28,798 nucleotides of DNA. Source: Gemmatimonadota bacterium (GTDB taxonomy: Bacteria; GCA-2686955). The notes under the pieces are model-generated. The model had not been told where the DNA came from. It worked only from the letters and a program-made list of their open reading frames with translations, and ran no database searches. The position numbers were made by a program, and so were the translations under genes. Below, in pieces: positions 14,811 to 23,087 of the stretch (positions are counted from its first letter, which is position 1; every line of letters begins with the position of its first letter). The stretch lies in NCBI GenBank assembly GCA_002686955.1, contig NYZA01000097.1:1-28798 (forward strand), written 5' to 3'.

Positions 14811-17087
14811 ATGCGAATACTGTCTTCCCTTCCTCTCGGGGTCCTCCTCGCCTCGATCCTGCTCTGCGGCTGCGCAGGCCGCCCGCGACCGTACGAGCGC
14901 TTTCTCGAGCCTGAAACCGCTCCCGATCCGGACGCCCTCCGCGGTCGGGTCGTGGTGCTGGATGCCGGACACGGGGGGCGATACCCCGGCGCCATCGCGA
15001 GCGACGGAACGAAAGAGGCCGACGTCAACCTGCGCGTCGCGTTGGAGCTGCGGCGGCTCTTGCGAGAGGCGGGCGCCACGGTCATCTTGACCCGCGAAGG
15101 GGACCACGACCTGCTGGCCGGTACTGAGGAAGCCACCCTGAGGAACGATCTGATGGCCCGCGTCGGGCTCTCGAATCGCGCCGAACCGGATCTCTTCCTC
15201 TCGCTCCATCACAACTCCCGGCCGGGGAAGATCGGGCGCTTCAATCGGGTCGAGACCTACCACCGAATGGCGGACGATGGGCCCTCGCGCGACGCGGCCG
15301 CCCGCATTCACCAGCATCTGGCCGCCAATCTGGGATTGGGGGACGAGCCGGCCCTTCTGGCGGGAAACTACCTCGTGCTCAGGAAGAGCAGGGCGCCGGC
15401 CGTGTTGGGAGAAGCCTCCTACCTCACCAGCCGCGGCATGGGGAGAATCCTATCGAGCCCCCGGGCTCAGGCGCTGGAGGCCCGCGCCTACTTCGCGGGG
15501 ATCCTCGACTACCTGAGCCGCGGAGTTCCGGAGCTGCGGCCACGCGATTACGCCCGCGGAGGAGGGCAGGATGGCACCGTGGTTCTCGCCCCGGGCGACC
15601 CACTACCCGCCATCGAGCTCGTGGACATATTCGGCCCTGGACTCGATCCCCAGAGCGTTTCGGTCGAATGGGACGGCCTTCCCCTGGCGCACTCGGTCGA
15701 TGGGGACGTGATCCATCCCCTTGCGCCAACCCCGCTCTCGGCTGGCGAACACCGATTGGCTCTGCGCGCGCGCAACCTCGGGGGGAACGCGGCTCCGCTG
15801 CTGAATCTGGACGTCCAGGTCATCGCCGAGCCGGCGCGGCTCGTGCTCGGGCTCCCCTTCCCGATCGTTCGCGGTGGCCCGCCGGTGCCGCTGGAGATCG
15901 CCGCTCAGACCGCATCGGGGCACTCGGTCGCTGATGGCACGGTGCTTTTGCTCGAGATCGAGGGTGGCAAGATCACAGCCGGCCCCGCGCCCTTCGGCGG
16001 GGGCGTTTATCGAGCCTGGATCGAGCCCCTGCGCGGAGCGGAGCTCGTGTCGGTCACCGCGTCGTCCGGGCCTGGCAGAGGGAAGCTCGAGGCCGCGGTA
16101 TTCGAGCCCTCGGAGGACGAGGCTCCACCGCTGATGGTGCGAGCAAGGGACGGCGATCGTCCGCTGCCCGGAGTCTGGGTGCGTGCCGGCTCGCGGGCGG
16201 TGCGAACCGACCTCTTCGGCAGGGCTCTACTCGATGCGCCGCGAGAGGGCACCGGGCTTTCGATCGAGAGAGCCGGCTACCGTCCGATGCGGCTTTCGTG
16301 TCCGGTTGATCGGAACGAGCTCGACCTGCCGATGACGGCGCTCGTGCCGAATCTGACCGGGGCCGAAATCGTGCTCGATCCCGCGGCGGGCGGCGACGAC
16401 CCCGGAAGCATCGGCCGCGCCGGGGCCCGCGAAGCGGACGTCAATCTCGCCGTCGCGCGATACCTCGCGGACTACCTGAAGCGCGCCGGGGCAGCGGTGC
16501 GTCTAACGCGCGATGAATGGTCGGCCGCATCAGGAGTCGATCGAGTGCGCACCGAAAGCCCGGGAGGAGCGCGTCTCTTCTTGACGATCCGGCACGGTGG
16601 CCCCGGAGTGATCGTTCGTCACTACCCCGGCAGCCGCAACGGCAAGAGAGCGGCCGGGCTGATCGCCGAGGAAGCATCGGCTTTTTCCGGCTCCCCGGCG
16701 GCTCTCCAGGATGGTGCGGATTTCACTCTGCTGATGACCGCGGCCCCCGCACTGGTCGTCAACCTGCCCGGTTTCGCGGCCGCCCGGGAAGGCGAATCGG
16801 GCCTGCTCGAGCCCTGGTTCCAACGGCAGGAGGCGTGGGCGCTCTTCCGGGGGATTGTGCGATATGTGGAGAGCGAGGAATGTGAAGGGATTGCTTCCGC
16901 TCCAGCCGAGAGCGGGGACCGAGTCTTTCGCGACGGCGAAGGCGCGCCCTTGGCGAACGCCCTCGTCACCCTCGACGACAGTCTTCCGCTCCAGACGTCT
17001 CCGCGAGGGGTCCACTTCCGCCCCGAGATTCCAGGGCGTGCGGGGGTTTGGGATCCTGAGCCCGATCCCGTCGAGCTCCCGCGATAG
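14811..17087 (+). CDS. Lipoprotein N-acetylmuramoyl-L-alanine amidase with a second, degenerate amidase domain
   Basis: 758 aa. A lipoprotein signal peptide ends in ILLCG-C21, so it is probably anchored in the periplasm. The first Amidase_3 domain (about 46-240) keeps zinc ligands H54 (DAGHGG), E69 (KEADVN) and H133 (SLHHNS) and the catalytic E201 (GEASYLT), so it should cleave the amide bond between MurNAc and L-Ala. The middle (about 255-510) is beta-rich with Ig-like and carboxypeptidase-regulatory-like features. A second amidase-like domain (about 517-690) repeats the order: DPAAGG, READVN, FLTIRHGG, but His54 is replaced by Ala526 and the catalytic GEASY segment is replaced by 'VVNLPGF', so it is very likely inactive and may bind peptidoglycan. 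A short tail follows. The start ATG at 14811 is the first that gives a lipobox; no strong ribosome site is seen. Confidence 0.88.
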   Translation: MRILSSLPLGVLLASILLCGCAGRPRPYERFLEPETAPDPDALRGRVVVLDAGHGGRYPGAIASDGTKEADVNLRVALELRRLLREAGATVILTREGDHDLLAGTEEATLRNDLMARVGLSNRAEPDLFLSLHHNSRPGKIGRFNRVETYHRMADDGPSRDAAARIHQHLAANLGLGDEPALLAGNYLVLRKSRAPAVLGEASYLTSRGMGRILSSPRAQALEARAYFAGILDYLSRGVPELRPRDYARGGGQDGTVVLAPGDPLPAIELVDIFGPGLDPQSVSVEWDGLPLAHSVDGDVIHPLAPTPLSAGEHRLALRARNLGGNAAPLLNLDVQVIAEPARLVLGLPFPIVRGGPPVPLEIAAQTASGHSVADGTVLLLEIEGGKITAGPAPFGGGVYRAWIEPLRGAELVSVTASSGPGRGKLEAAVFEPSEDEAPPLMVRARDGDRPLPGVWVRAGSRAVRTDLFGRALLDAPREGTGLSIERAGYRPMRLSCPVDRNELDLPMTALVPNLTGAEIVLDPAAGGDDPGSIGRAGAREADVNLAVARYLADYLKRAGAAVRLTRDEWSAASGVDRVRTESPGGARLFLTIRHGGPGVIVRHYPGSRNGKRAAGLIAEEASAFSGSPAALQDGADFTLLMTAAPALVVNLPGFAAAREGESGLLEPWFQRQEAWALFRGIVRYVESEECEGIASAPAESGDRVFRDGEGAPLANALVTLDDSLPLQTSPRGVHFRPEIPGRAGVWDPEPDPVELPR

Positions 17088-17093
17088 AGGAAG

Positions 17094-17121
17094 GGGCGCC
17101 CCCGGCACCGCGGGGACGCCC
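17094..17121. terminator. Stem-loop between convergent genes (possible bidirectional terminator)
   Basis: GGGCG-C-CCCC (17094-17103) pairs with GGGG-A-CGCCC (17112-17121), a 9-bp GC stem with one mismatch, in the 61 bp between the amidase stop and the stop of the minus-strand propeller gene. There is no long T run on either side. Confidence 0.4.
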
Positions 17122-17148
17122 ATCCGTTGTCCTTTCTCGGACTCCTAC

Positions 17149-18549
17149 TCAGTCGGTAGGGGGCGGGAGCAGGTAGACCCCCCCGTCGGAGTCGTCACCC
17201 AGCGGATTCCCGTCCCACGAAACGGTGGCGGCGGCCCGATTGCCCTGGCGGCTGATCTCGACGAAGATCGCCGAAGCCTCGGTATGCCCTTGCGTCGGCG
17301 ACGTGTCGAGACCGGTGTCGGTCCAGCTCATCATCCAGGGGTCGCCGGCGGTGGTCGTGGCCCAGATTTTCGTCGAGCCCGGCATCGCGCTCTCCGACTC
17401 GAACACGCCCGTCAGGAGGGTGTACGGGTCGTTCGGGTGTACGCCGACCGGGCTGGCGTTGATCGCATCGATGTTCTCGGCGTCGTTGACGACCGGAAGC
17501 CCATTGTTCCGCTCGATCCAGGTCGTCGAGCCCGGCGCCAATGCCCACACGCCCTTCGAGCGGTTGAAGCTGGTGTCGTCGTCGAGGAAAATCTCGCCCG
17601 AATAGGCCAGTGTCGCCAGGAAGAGCACCTGGCTCGGCCCGATATTCGTCACCGTCAGAATGCCTCCGGCCGCGGCGTATCTCAGAAGCGAGCCGAATCC
17701 ACCATCGTCCTGGACGATCTCCGGCAGGCCGTCGGAGAGGCCGCTCCAGCTCCCGGTGCCGCTCGAGCTGTTCTTGAAGACCAGCACGCGCGCCTTGGCC
17801 TTCTTCCCGAAAAGCACCTTGCCGTTTGCATCCACTTTCAGAATGCCGGCGTAGATCGTGCTCGGCTCGCTCGCGGGGATCACCAGCGAGGAGGCGACAC
17901 CGGTATTCGAAGACAGATCGACGAAGCTGTCGGAAGTCGGTGGAAGTCCGCTGTTGTTCTTGGTCCAGCTCGCCCCGCCATCATGGCTGTAGAAAAAACC
18001 GGGGTGATCGGGCGAGGGAGAGAGGATGTCGAGACCGGCCAGCTGCCCAACCGAGGCGTATACCTTGTCGGCATCGGTCGGGTCGACGACGATTGCCGCG
18101 GCGCCCCAATCGCCATTCGGGAAACTGTCGCCGCCGTTGCTGATGCCGCTGTTCACCGCCGCCCAGGTGGCACCGCCGTCGGTCGTCTTGAACACACCTT
18201 CCACTAGCGTGCCCGCGTACACGACGTCGGTATTCGAGGGGGCGATGGCGAAATCGAGGACGTGGTAGTCGGTGAGGAAGGTGCCTGAATTCACCTGCGT
18301 CCAGTTCGAACCGCCATCTTCGGTCTTCCAAAGGCCGTTAGCGGCGGGCATCGGCGCCGTCTCGAAGGGATCGGGAACCTCGGTCGTCGCCGCCCAGATG
18401 ACGTTGGCGTTGGTGGGATCGAAATGCACGCGGCCCCAGGGCGTGCTCCCGCCGGTCTCCGCGTTCGTAAGCGAAGGCCCCCAGGGATAAGCGGCCATGG
18501 CGGCGGTAGATAGGCCACCGATGGCGAGGATCAAAGAGAATTTGCGCAT
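17149..18549 (-). CDS. Secreted Asp-box (BNR) beta-propeller protein, paralogue A
   Basis: 466 aa from the ATG at 18549, which has GGAG and AAAGG upstream; the frame is open 48 bp further but those residues precede a good signal peptide (MRKFSLILAIGGLSTAAMA). The chain has Asp-box repeats: KTEDGGSNWTQV, KTTDGGATWAAV, YSHDGGASWTKN and a weaker TTTAGDPWMMSW, the pattern of BNR/sialidase/Vps10-like propellers. It starts 'YPWGPSLTNAETGGSTPWGR' and ends 'SDGGVYLLPPPTD'. Asp boxes are structural, so they give a fold and not an activity; sialidase catalytic Arg residues and 'RIP' motifs are not apparent. It is most likely an extracellular binding or glycan-active protein. The next gene upstream encodes a clear paralogue. 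Confidence 0.82.
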   Translation of the reverse strand: MRKFSLILAIGGLSTAAMAAYPWGPSLTNAETGGSTPWGRVHFDPTNANVIWAATTEVPDPFETAPMPAANGLWKTEDGGSNWTQVNSGTFLTDYHVLDFAIAPSNTDVVYAGTLVEGVFKTTDGGATWAAVNSGISNGGDSFPNGDWGAAAIVVDPTDADKVYASVGQLAGLDILSPSPDHPGFFYSHDGGASWTKNNSGLPPTSDSFVDLSSNTGVASSLVIPASEPSTIYAGILKVDANGKVLFGKKAKARVLVFKNSSSGTGSWSGLSDGLPEIVQDDGGFGSLLRYAAAGGILTVTNIGPSQVLFLATLAYSGEIFLDDDTSFNRSKGVWALAPGSTTWIERNNGLPVVNDAENIDAINASPVGVHPNDPYTLLTGVFESESAMPGSTKIWATTTAGDPWMMSWTDTGLDTSPTQGHTEASAIFVEISRQGNRAAATVSWDGNPLGDDSDGGVYLLPPPTD

Positions 18550-18677
18550 GAGCCTTTGACTCCAAGGATATGGCTGCACGAGTGTTCGCGAGCCCAAAGT
18601 CTAACCCGGTTTTCGCGGACGGAGTGGAGTCCGCCCGCGAATTGGAGGTAGCGGCGATTCGAGGACGAATCGAGAGT

Positions 18678-20090
18678 CTAGGGAGCGGGAACCATGTAGA
18701 TCCCGTCGTCGTCGTCGAGCAGATTCAGAAGCGAATCCGGATCGGTCCAGGCGATCGCCGCGACCGCTCGGCTGCCGTTCGGCGCGATCTCGATGAAGAG
18801 GGAATTGCAGTAGTCCTGTCCCAGGGTTGGGGATTGGTTCAGCCCCGAATCGCCCCAGCTCTGCAGCCAGGGATCGCCCGCGTCCGTGGTCGCCCAGATC
18901 TTGCTCGCGTTTGGCAGCGCGACGTCCGATTCCACCACTCCGGTCAGACCGATGTACGGGTCGTTGGGGTGGATCGCCACTGGACTGGTATTGATCGCGT
19001 TCTGGTTCAGATTGTCGTTGACCACCGGCAGATCGTTGTTCCGGGCGAGCCATGTGCTCGATCCCGGCGCGAGAGCGAAGATGCCCCGGGACTTCGACTT
19101 CAGCGTCTCGGCGAGGAGGGAGACCTCGATCCCGAAGCCGAGCGAGGAGAGGTACACAACGTGGTTGCCGCCCGCCGGGCCCACGGTGATCAGCGCGGCG
19201 CCGACCGCGATCCGGGCGAGCGAAGTGCCGAGGGTCGAGGCCTGCTCGATCTGGGGCAGCCCCGAGGAGAGATCGGACCAAGTGCCGGTACCGGCGGCCG
19301 TGTTCCGGAAGACCTGGGTCTGCGCTCTCGCCTTCGTTCCGAAGAGCAGCTTGATATTCGCCTCCGCCGTGAGCAGACCCGCGTAGACCGTATTGGGAGA
19401 GTCTTCGGGGACGGCGAGACTCAGGGGGGCGGAGGTATTGGAAACGAGATCGCCGATCCCGTCCTGGCGGGGCGGAAGACCGTTGTTGTTCGCCGTCCAG
19501 GTCTGGCCGGCGTCGTGGGAGTAGAAAAAGCCAGGGTGATCGGGCGATAGATTGAAGATGTCGAGGCCCGAGAGTTGGCCGACCGAGCAGTAAACTTTCA
19601 TTGGATCGGTCGGATCCACGACGATCGCGCCGACACCCCACGCTGCGTTGGGGAAGGTCTCGGTGTCGTGCGTGATCCCATTGTTGGCCGCGGTCCAGGA
19701 GCTGCCCCCGTTGGTGCTCCGGAAAACACCGTAGATGTTCGTTCCGACGTACATCACATCCGGATTCGCCTTGCAGATCGTGAAATCGAGGATGTTGTGC
19801 TCTGGATCGAGCGCGCCCGAGGCCATCTGCGACCAGGTGGAGCCCCCGTTCGTCGAACGCCAAATGCCGTTCGCCGGCTCCGGTGGATCGCTCGAGAAGA
19901 CGTCGGGAAGATCGCCGGTCGACGCCCATACAGTATTGGAGTTGGTCGGATCGAAATGGACGCGGGACCAGTTGGCGGGGTGGCCCGTGTCTCCGGAGGT
20001 GAGAGCGGGTCCCCAGCTGTACTGAGCCGAAGCCAGGGGGGCGACGAGCAGGGCCGCCATTCCTGCGAGCAGGTGCGCGCGAGATCTCAT
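18678..20090 (-). CDS. Secreted Asp-box (BNR) beta-propeller protein, paralogue B
   Basis: 470 aa from the ATG at 20090; CGGAG lies 10 nt upstream, the same GGAGT spacing and GGCTCATG start context as in paralogue A. Signal peptide MRSRAHLLAGMAALLVAPLASA. Mature start 'QYSWGPALTSGDTG'. Asp boxes: RSTNGGSTWSQM, RSTNGGSSWTAA, YSHDAGQTWTAN and ATTDAGDPWLQSW. Many blocks match paralogue A in order (RVHFDPTN, DHPGFFYSHD, YAGLLT, LFGTKARAQ, SSGLPQI, FALAPGSSTW, NNDLPVVND), so the pair comes from a tandem duplication followed by strong divergence. The protein ends 'DDGIYMVPAP', like its neighbour. Paralogue A begins 128 bp downstream, so the two are probably co-transcribed. No enzyme motif is recognised. 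Confidence 0.82.
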   Translation of the reverse strand: MRSRAHLLAGMAALLVAPLASAQYSWGPALTSGDTGHPANWSRVHFDPTNSNTVWASTGDLPDVFSSDPPEPANGIWRSTNGGSTWSQMASGALDPEHNILDFTICKANPDVMYVGTNIYGVFRSTNGGSSWTAANNGITHDTETFPNAAWGVGAIVVDPTDPMKVYCSVGQLSGLDIFNLSPDHPGFFYSHDAGQTWTANNNGLPPRQDGIGDLVSNTSAPLSLAVPEDSPNTVYAGLLTAEANIKLLFGTKARAQTQVFRNTAAGTGTWSDLSSGLPQIEQASTLGTSLARIAVGAALITVGPAGGNHVVYLSSLGFGIEVSLLAETLKSKSRGIFALAPGSSTWLARNNDLPVVNDNLNQNAINTSPVAIHPNDPYIGLTGVVESDVALPNASKIWATTDAGDPWLQSWGDSGLNQSPTLGQDYCNSLFIEIAPNGSRAVAAIAWTDPDSLLNLLDDDDGIYMVPAP

Positions 20091-20422
20091 GAGCCAGTAA
20101 CTCCGTGTGGGATGTGGATGTCGACCGGAGGGGATCCGGTCATCTCTTGGCCTCTCGGTCACGCCAGACTAACCCTTCCTTTCGGGCTTCGCGCGGGCTT
20201 CTGAGCACCATCCTCCCGGCGGGTCAACGACCCCAAGCTTGCCCCGATCCGGGGTTTTTCCCCCGTACTTCCCCGCATGGGAAGCGGTTGCCGGCCGCCT
20301 ATCACGGTGTCAGACAGCACTTTGCCTCTTTCGCGGCCCATGGCCTGGATCTTGCCTTGAGTCGGTCTTCGTGGCCACGACCACAACCTCCACTATTCCC
20401 GTTCCAGCATTCAGGAGACCTC
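20091..20422. promoter_or_regulatory. Divergent intergenic region between BNR paralogue B and the subtilase
   Basis: 332 bp without a convincing gene. It must hold the promoters for both outward genes, but no hexamer pair stands out on either strand. CCCCG-ATC-CGGGG (20242-20254) followed by TTTTT is a small intrinsic-terminator-like hairpin on the plus strand and could attenuate the subtilase transcript. AGGAG (20413-20417) is the subtilase ribosome site. Confidence 0.35.
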
Positions 20423-21649
20423 ATGCATTTCCGCCTTGCTCTCAGTGCCACCCTGCTGACCGGTACCGTCGTCGCGCCGGCGTCGGCCGCCCGAGTAGAG
20501 CTCGCCGACGACGAGCTCCGCATCAACATCGGAGCGACATCGCTCGAACAGACTCGGCAGATCCGCCGCGTTCTGGAGGGTGAGTTCGGCGCCCGAATCG
20601 TACATCGCCTAGATCGCCTCAACGCAACCACGGTGATCATCCATCGAGACGATCTGGATCGCCTTCGCGACCATGTCGACATCGATCGCTTGGCCGCCTA
20701 TGTCGAGCGCGACGGGCTCGCCTCGATCCCCGACGACCTGGTCGTGCACCAAGCCGTCGAAGGATCGGACCGACCCGGGGCTCTCGCGACGCCGAACGAT
20801 CCCGGCTACGGTAGCCAGTGGGCGATGCCGTGCATCGATATCGAGCGCGGCTGGGGACGCTTCGGATTCGCTGAGCGCAATGTCACGGTCGCGATCATCG
20901 ACACGGGCACCGATCTGGACCACCCGGATCTCGCCTCGCACATCAACACCGCGGACGACTACGACTTCGTGAACAACGACTCGAGCGCCGACGATGACAA
21001 CGGCCATGGAACACATACTGCCGGCATCGCGGCGGCGGTGACCAACAACGGTGTCGGCGTCGCCGGCGTGCTCAACGCGCAGATCCTGCCGATCAAGGTG
21101 CTCGACTACTGGGGCACCGGCTGGTGGTCCGACGTCGCCGCCGGGATCGACCACGCGGTCCAGAAGGGCGCAGATGTAATCAGCATGTCGATCGGTGGGG
21201 GCTACGACTCGACGGTAAAGACCGCTTGCCAGAACGCCTACAACGCCGGCCTCTTGGTGTTTGGCTCTTCGGGCAACCACGGCGGCACCACCAAGAACTA
21301 CCCGGCCGCCTTCACCTCGGTCATCGGCGTTGGCTCGCTCCGTTCCTGCACGCAGATCTCGGGATTCTCGGGTCGGGGCTTCGGTGACGACACCCAGGAA
21401 GGGAACGTCGAGATCGTCGGTGGCGGGGAGAGTATCTACTCCACCTACCGGGGGGGCGGCTACGCGTGGCTCTCGGGTACGTCGATGTCTTGCCCGCAGG
21501 CGGCCGGTGTCGGACTCGGCTACATGGCCTTCGCTCCCGGGAAGTCGAACGTCCAGATGCGCCACCATATTCAGGACAATGCGGACAACCTGGGCAGCAA
21601 CAGCACCTTCGGCTACGGCCGGGTGGACGCCTACCCCTTCGCCGACTGA
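20423..21649 (+). CDS. Secreted subtilisin-like serine protease (S8 family)
   Basis: 408 aa; the ATG at 20423 is preceded by AGGAG at an ideal 5-nt spacing and begins a signal peptide (MHFRLALSATLLTGTVVAPASA), although the frame stays open further upstream. A propeptide of the inhibitor-I9 type lies at about 23-115. The catalytic triad is complete: D160 (AIIDTGTDLDHPDL), H195 (DNGHGTHTAG) and S354 (SGTSMSCPQAAG), with oxyanion-hole N285 (GSSGNHG). The protein ends soon after the catalytic domain (FGYGRVDAYPFAD), so it lacks the C-terminal sorting domain of the M6 protease in this window and is probably released or periplasmic. Its 3' flank is a palindromic element and then a terminator-like hairpin. 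Confidence 0.95.
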   Translation: MHFRLALSATLLTGTVVAPASAARVELADDELRINIGATSLEQTRQIRRVLEGEFGARIVHRLDRLNATTVIIHRDDLDRLRDHVDIDRLAAYVERDGLASIPDDLVVHQAVEGSDRPGALATPNDPGYGSQWAMPCIDIERGWGRFGFAERNVTVAIIDTGTDLDHPDLASHINTADDYDFVNNDSSADDDNGHGTHTAGIAAAVTNNGVGVAGVLNAQILPIKVLDYWGTGWWSDVAAGIDHAVQKGADVISMSIGGGYDSTVKTACQNAYNAGLLVFGSSGNHGGTTKNYPAAFTSVIGVGSLRSCTQISGFSGRGFGDDTQEGNVEIVGGGESIYSTYRGGGYAWLSGTSMSCPQAAGVGLGYMAFAPGKSNVQMRHHIQDNADNLGSNSTFGYGRVDAYPFAD

Positions 21650-21668
21650 CCCCATCCCTCTCCGACTT

Positions 21669-21831
21669 GGAGCCTGTTGCGCATAGACTTTCGAGCCCGG
21701 TATTCGAGCTCGTTTCGAGATCAAGGAGCCGAGCTCGCGGGAAGGCTGGTTGCCTTTCAAGGACTTGGCGACGCAGAGATCGGAACGAAGACGGATGCCG
21801 GGCGAAGCGAAGGCTATGTGCAACAGGCTCC
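21669..21831. repeat. 163-bp palindromic (MITE-like) repeat element
   Basis: The left end GGAGCCTGTTGCGCATAG (21669-21686) matches the reverse complement of the right end, GGAGCCTGTTGCACATAG (21831-21814), at 17 of 18 positions. Similarity between the arms continues imperfectly inward for about 55 bp, so the whole can fold into a long hairpin. It encodes no protein. A 14-bp piece of its end recurs at 14682-14695. No clear target-site duplication is seen. Confidence 0.65.
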
Positions 21832-21837
21832 TAAGGG

Positions 21838-21868
21838 ACGGGCGCCCGAGCACCTCGAGGGCGCCCGT
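21838..21868 (+). terminator. Terminator-like hairpin, probably of the subtilase gene
   Basis: ACGGGCGCCC (21838-21847) pairs perfectly with GGGCGCCCGT (21859-21868); a further GAG/CTC pair lies in the loop. It is followed by TTCTACTTCATT, a modest T-rich tail. It lies 7 nt beyond the palindromic element and 189 bp after the subtilase stop. Confidence 0.55.
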
Positions 21869-22313
21869 TCTACTTCATTCCGCCGGCGACCACTGGTACG
21901 CCCGCGTCCGCCGCTGCGCCACCGCCCTCCCCACCGTGGACCCCGCGCGCTGGTTCGTTGGCGATCCGCACGATCACACCGTCTACACCGACAACCCCTC
22001 CGGCCCACCGGTACCGCGTAGGGGGGCGCCTCCGGTCCGATCACCGCCTCCACGACCACGGGCCGTCCCCGCGCCCCTGGACCCACCCCCGGATCCCTGC
22101 CCTGAATGTACTTCCGTAAGCGCGTGGATCAGATCAACGACTTCCCCACCCGGCGGCGAGGCAGGCTCACTTCGTCGTAATCATCGAGACCGCTGATAGG
22201 AATCCACGCTCTGGCCTGGCTGGCTTGCAGCGCCGGCTCTAGGGTGGAAACCGCTTGATCGGAGCGATTGGACGGTCGCTCCACGACCCGCAGTGGCTTC
22301 TACTCCAGCGATA

Positions 22314-22341
22314 TTGACAGTACACGAAGCCGAGATAGAAT
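22314..22341 (+). promoter_or_regulatory. Sigma-70-type promoter of the DUF4956-CotH-VTC operon
   Basis: TTGACA (22314-22319) is a consensus -35; after a 16-bp spacer comes TAGAAT (22336-22341), one base off the consensus -10. Transcription would start near 22348-22350, about 62 nt before the DUF4956 ATG. It is the strongest promoter match seen in the window. Confidence 0.65.
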
Positions 22342-22411
22342 GATGCGCCTTGGCCCGCCTTTCCCATGAGAGCCCGTCGCGAGGCGGCTTGAATCTGTTC
22401 TCGAGGTACCC

Positions 22412-23086
22412 ATGCAGACCCTTAGACATGTACTCGCAGACCAGGCCGGCTTCATCGAGCTCGGCGCGCTCGTGGTCGACCTCATCCTTGCAGCTTTTTG
22501 CGCGGTCATTCTGAGTAAAACCTATACCAGGTGGGGGGACTCTTTTTCGAACAGAAGGAGATTTGCCGACAACTTTTTGATGGTAACGGTCGCGACCACG
22601 TTCATAATCGCTGTTGTAAAGTCCTCCTTGGCGCTGTCTTTGGGGCTGGTCGGCGCACTCTCCATCATCCGCTTCAGAACCGCCATCAAAGAGCCCGAGG
22701 AGCTCGCTTACCTCTTCATGGCGATCGGCCTGGGCGTTGGCTTCGGCGCCGACCAACCCATTATTTCACTCTTGGTTGCGGCGTTCATCGTCTCACTCAT
22801 CTGGCTGCGAAGGACTTTTCGCAGCGACGAGCGCAACGTTAATTTCCACTTGACCGTTGGTAGCCGTAGCGACAGAACTTTCAGCCTAGAACAGATCGTC
22901 GACATACTGAGGCCAAATTGCTCCCAGCTCGAGCTGGCTCGCTTCGACGACAACGCCGAGCAGTTCGAAGCGTCATTTTTGCTCGAGTTCAAGTCCTTCC
23001 CCAGCCTGAACAAGGCAAGAGCCTCTTTGCAACAGTTATCCGATTCAATCGAGATCACTTTTTTGAGCAATAGAGGGATCGGATAG
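22412..23086 (+). CDS. DUF4956 integral membrane protein
   Basis: 224 aa. Membrane segments are at about 17-37 (GALVVDLILAAFCAVIL), 52-70 (ADNFLMVTVATTFIIAVV), 72-86, and 99-130 (YLFMAIGLGVGFG, then IISLLVAAFIVSLIWL). The DUF4956 signature is complete: SLALSLGLVGALSIIRFRTAIKEPEELAYLF. A soluble C-terminal domain of about 90 residues follows, presumably cytoplasmic. DUF4956 genes are repeatedly found next to VTC-type polyphosphate polymerases and CotH-like kinases in bacteria, as here; a function as membrane partner is inferred from that association. GAGG about 7 nt upstream supports the start. It is first in a tight operon: the next ATG begins one base after its stop. Confidence 0.9.
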   Translation: MQTLRHVLADQAGFIELGALVVDLILAAFCAVILSKTYTRWGDSFSNRRRFADNFLMVTVATTFIIAVVKSSLALSLGLVGALSIIRFRTAIKEPEELAYLFMAIGLGVGFGADQPIISLLVAAFIVSLIWLRRTFRSDERNVNFHLTVGSRSDRTFSLEQIVDILRPNCSQLELARFDDNAEQFEASFLLEFKSFPSLNKARASLQQLSDSIEITFLSNRGIG

Positions 23087-23087
23087 C

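Larger units (their letters stand above)
21650..22313. other. Long intergenic stretch with repeat element, hairpin and possible gene debris
   Basis: 664 bp between the subtilase stop and the promoter of the DUF4956 operon. It holds the 163-bp palindromic element (21669-21831), a terminator-like hairpin (21838-21868), and then about 440 bp with no convincing gene. Plus-frame codons at about 21950-21995 read 'WFVGDPHDHTVYTDN', which resembles the start of a PHP-type phosphoesterase (GDLHxHTxxSD), but the frame soon becomes Pro/Arg-rich and no domain continues. It may be a decayed gene fragment. Confidence 0.4.

Noticed and set aside
14304-15317. Minus-strand 337-codon frame across the COG0523/amidase junction
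   Set aside because: Antisense to the intact C-terminus of the GTPase and to the lipoprotein signal and zinc motifs of the amidase; no motif of its own.
16855-18207. Plus-strand open frame of 450 codons across the amidase end and propeller A
   Set aside because: It overlaps two well-supported genes on both strands and its translation is Arg/Gly/Asp-rich without any fold signature.
18612-18641. Hairpin in the gap between the two BNR genes considered as a terminator
   Set aside because: The stem is short, pairing is interrupted, and the T run is on the wrong side for minus-strand transcription.
18601-19929. Minus-strand 442-codon frame over propeller B
   Set aside because: It is a second frame on the same strand as propeller B, Arg/Ser/Gly-rich and without a signal peptide; the Asp-box frame is the real one.
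20609-21853. Long minus-strand open frame (about 414 codons) over the subtilase gene
   Set aside because: It lies antisense to a protease with a complete catalytic triad and a good ribosome site; its Arg/Val/Gly/Asp-rich translation has no motif and is a by-product of high GC.
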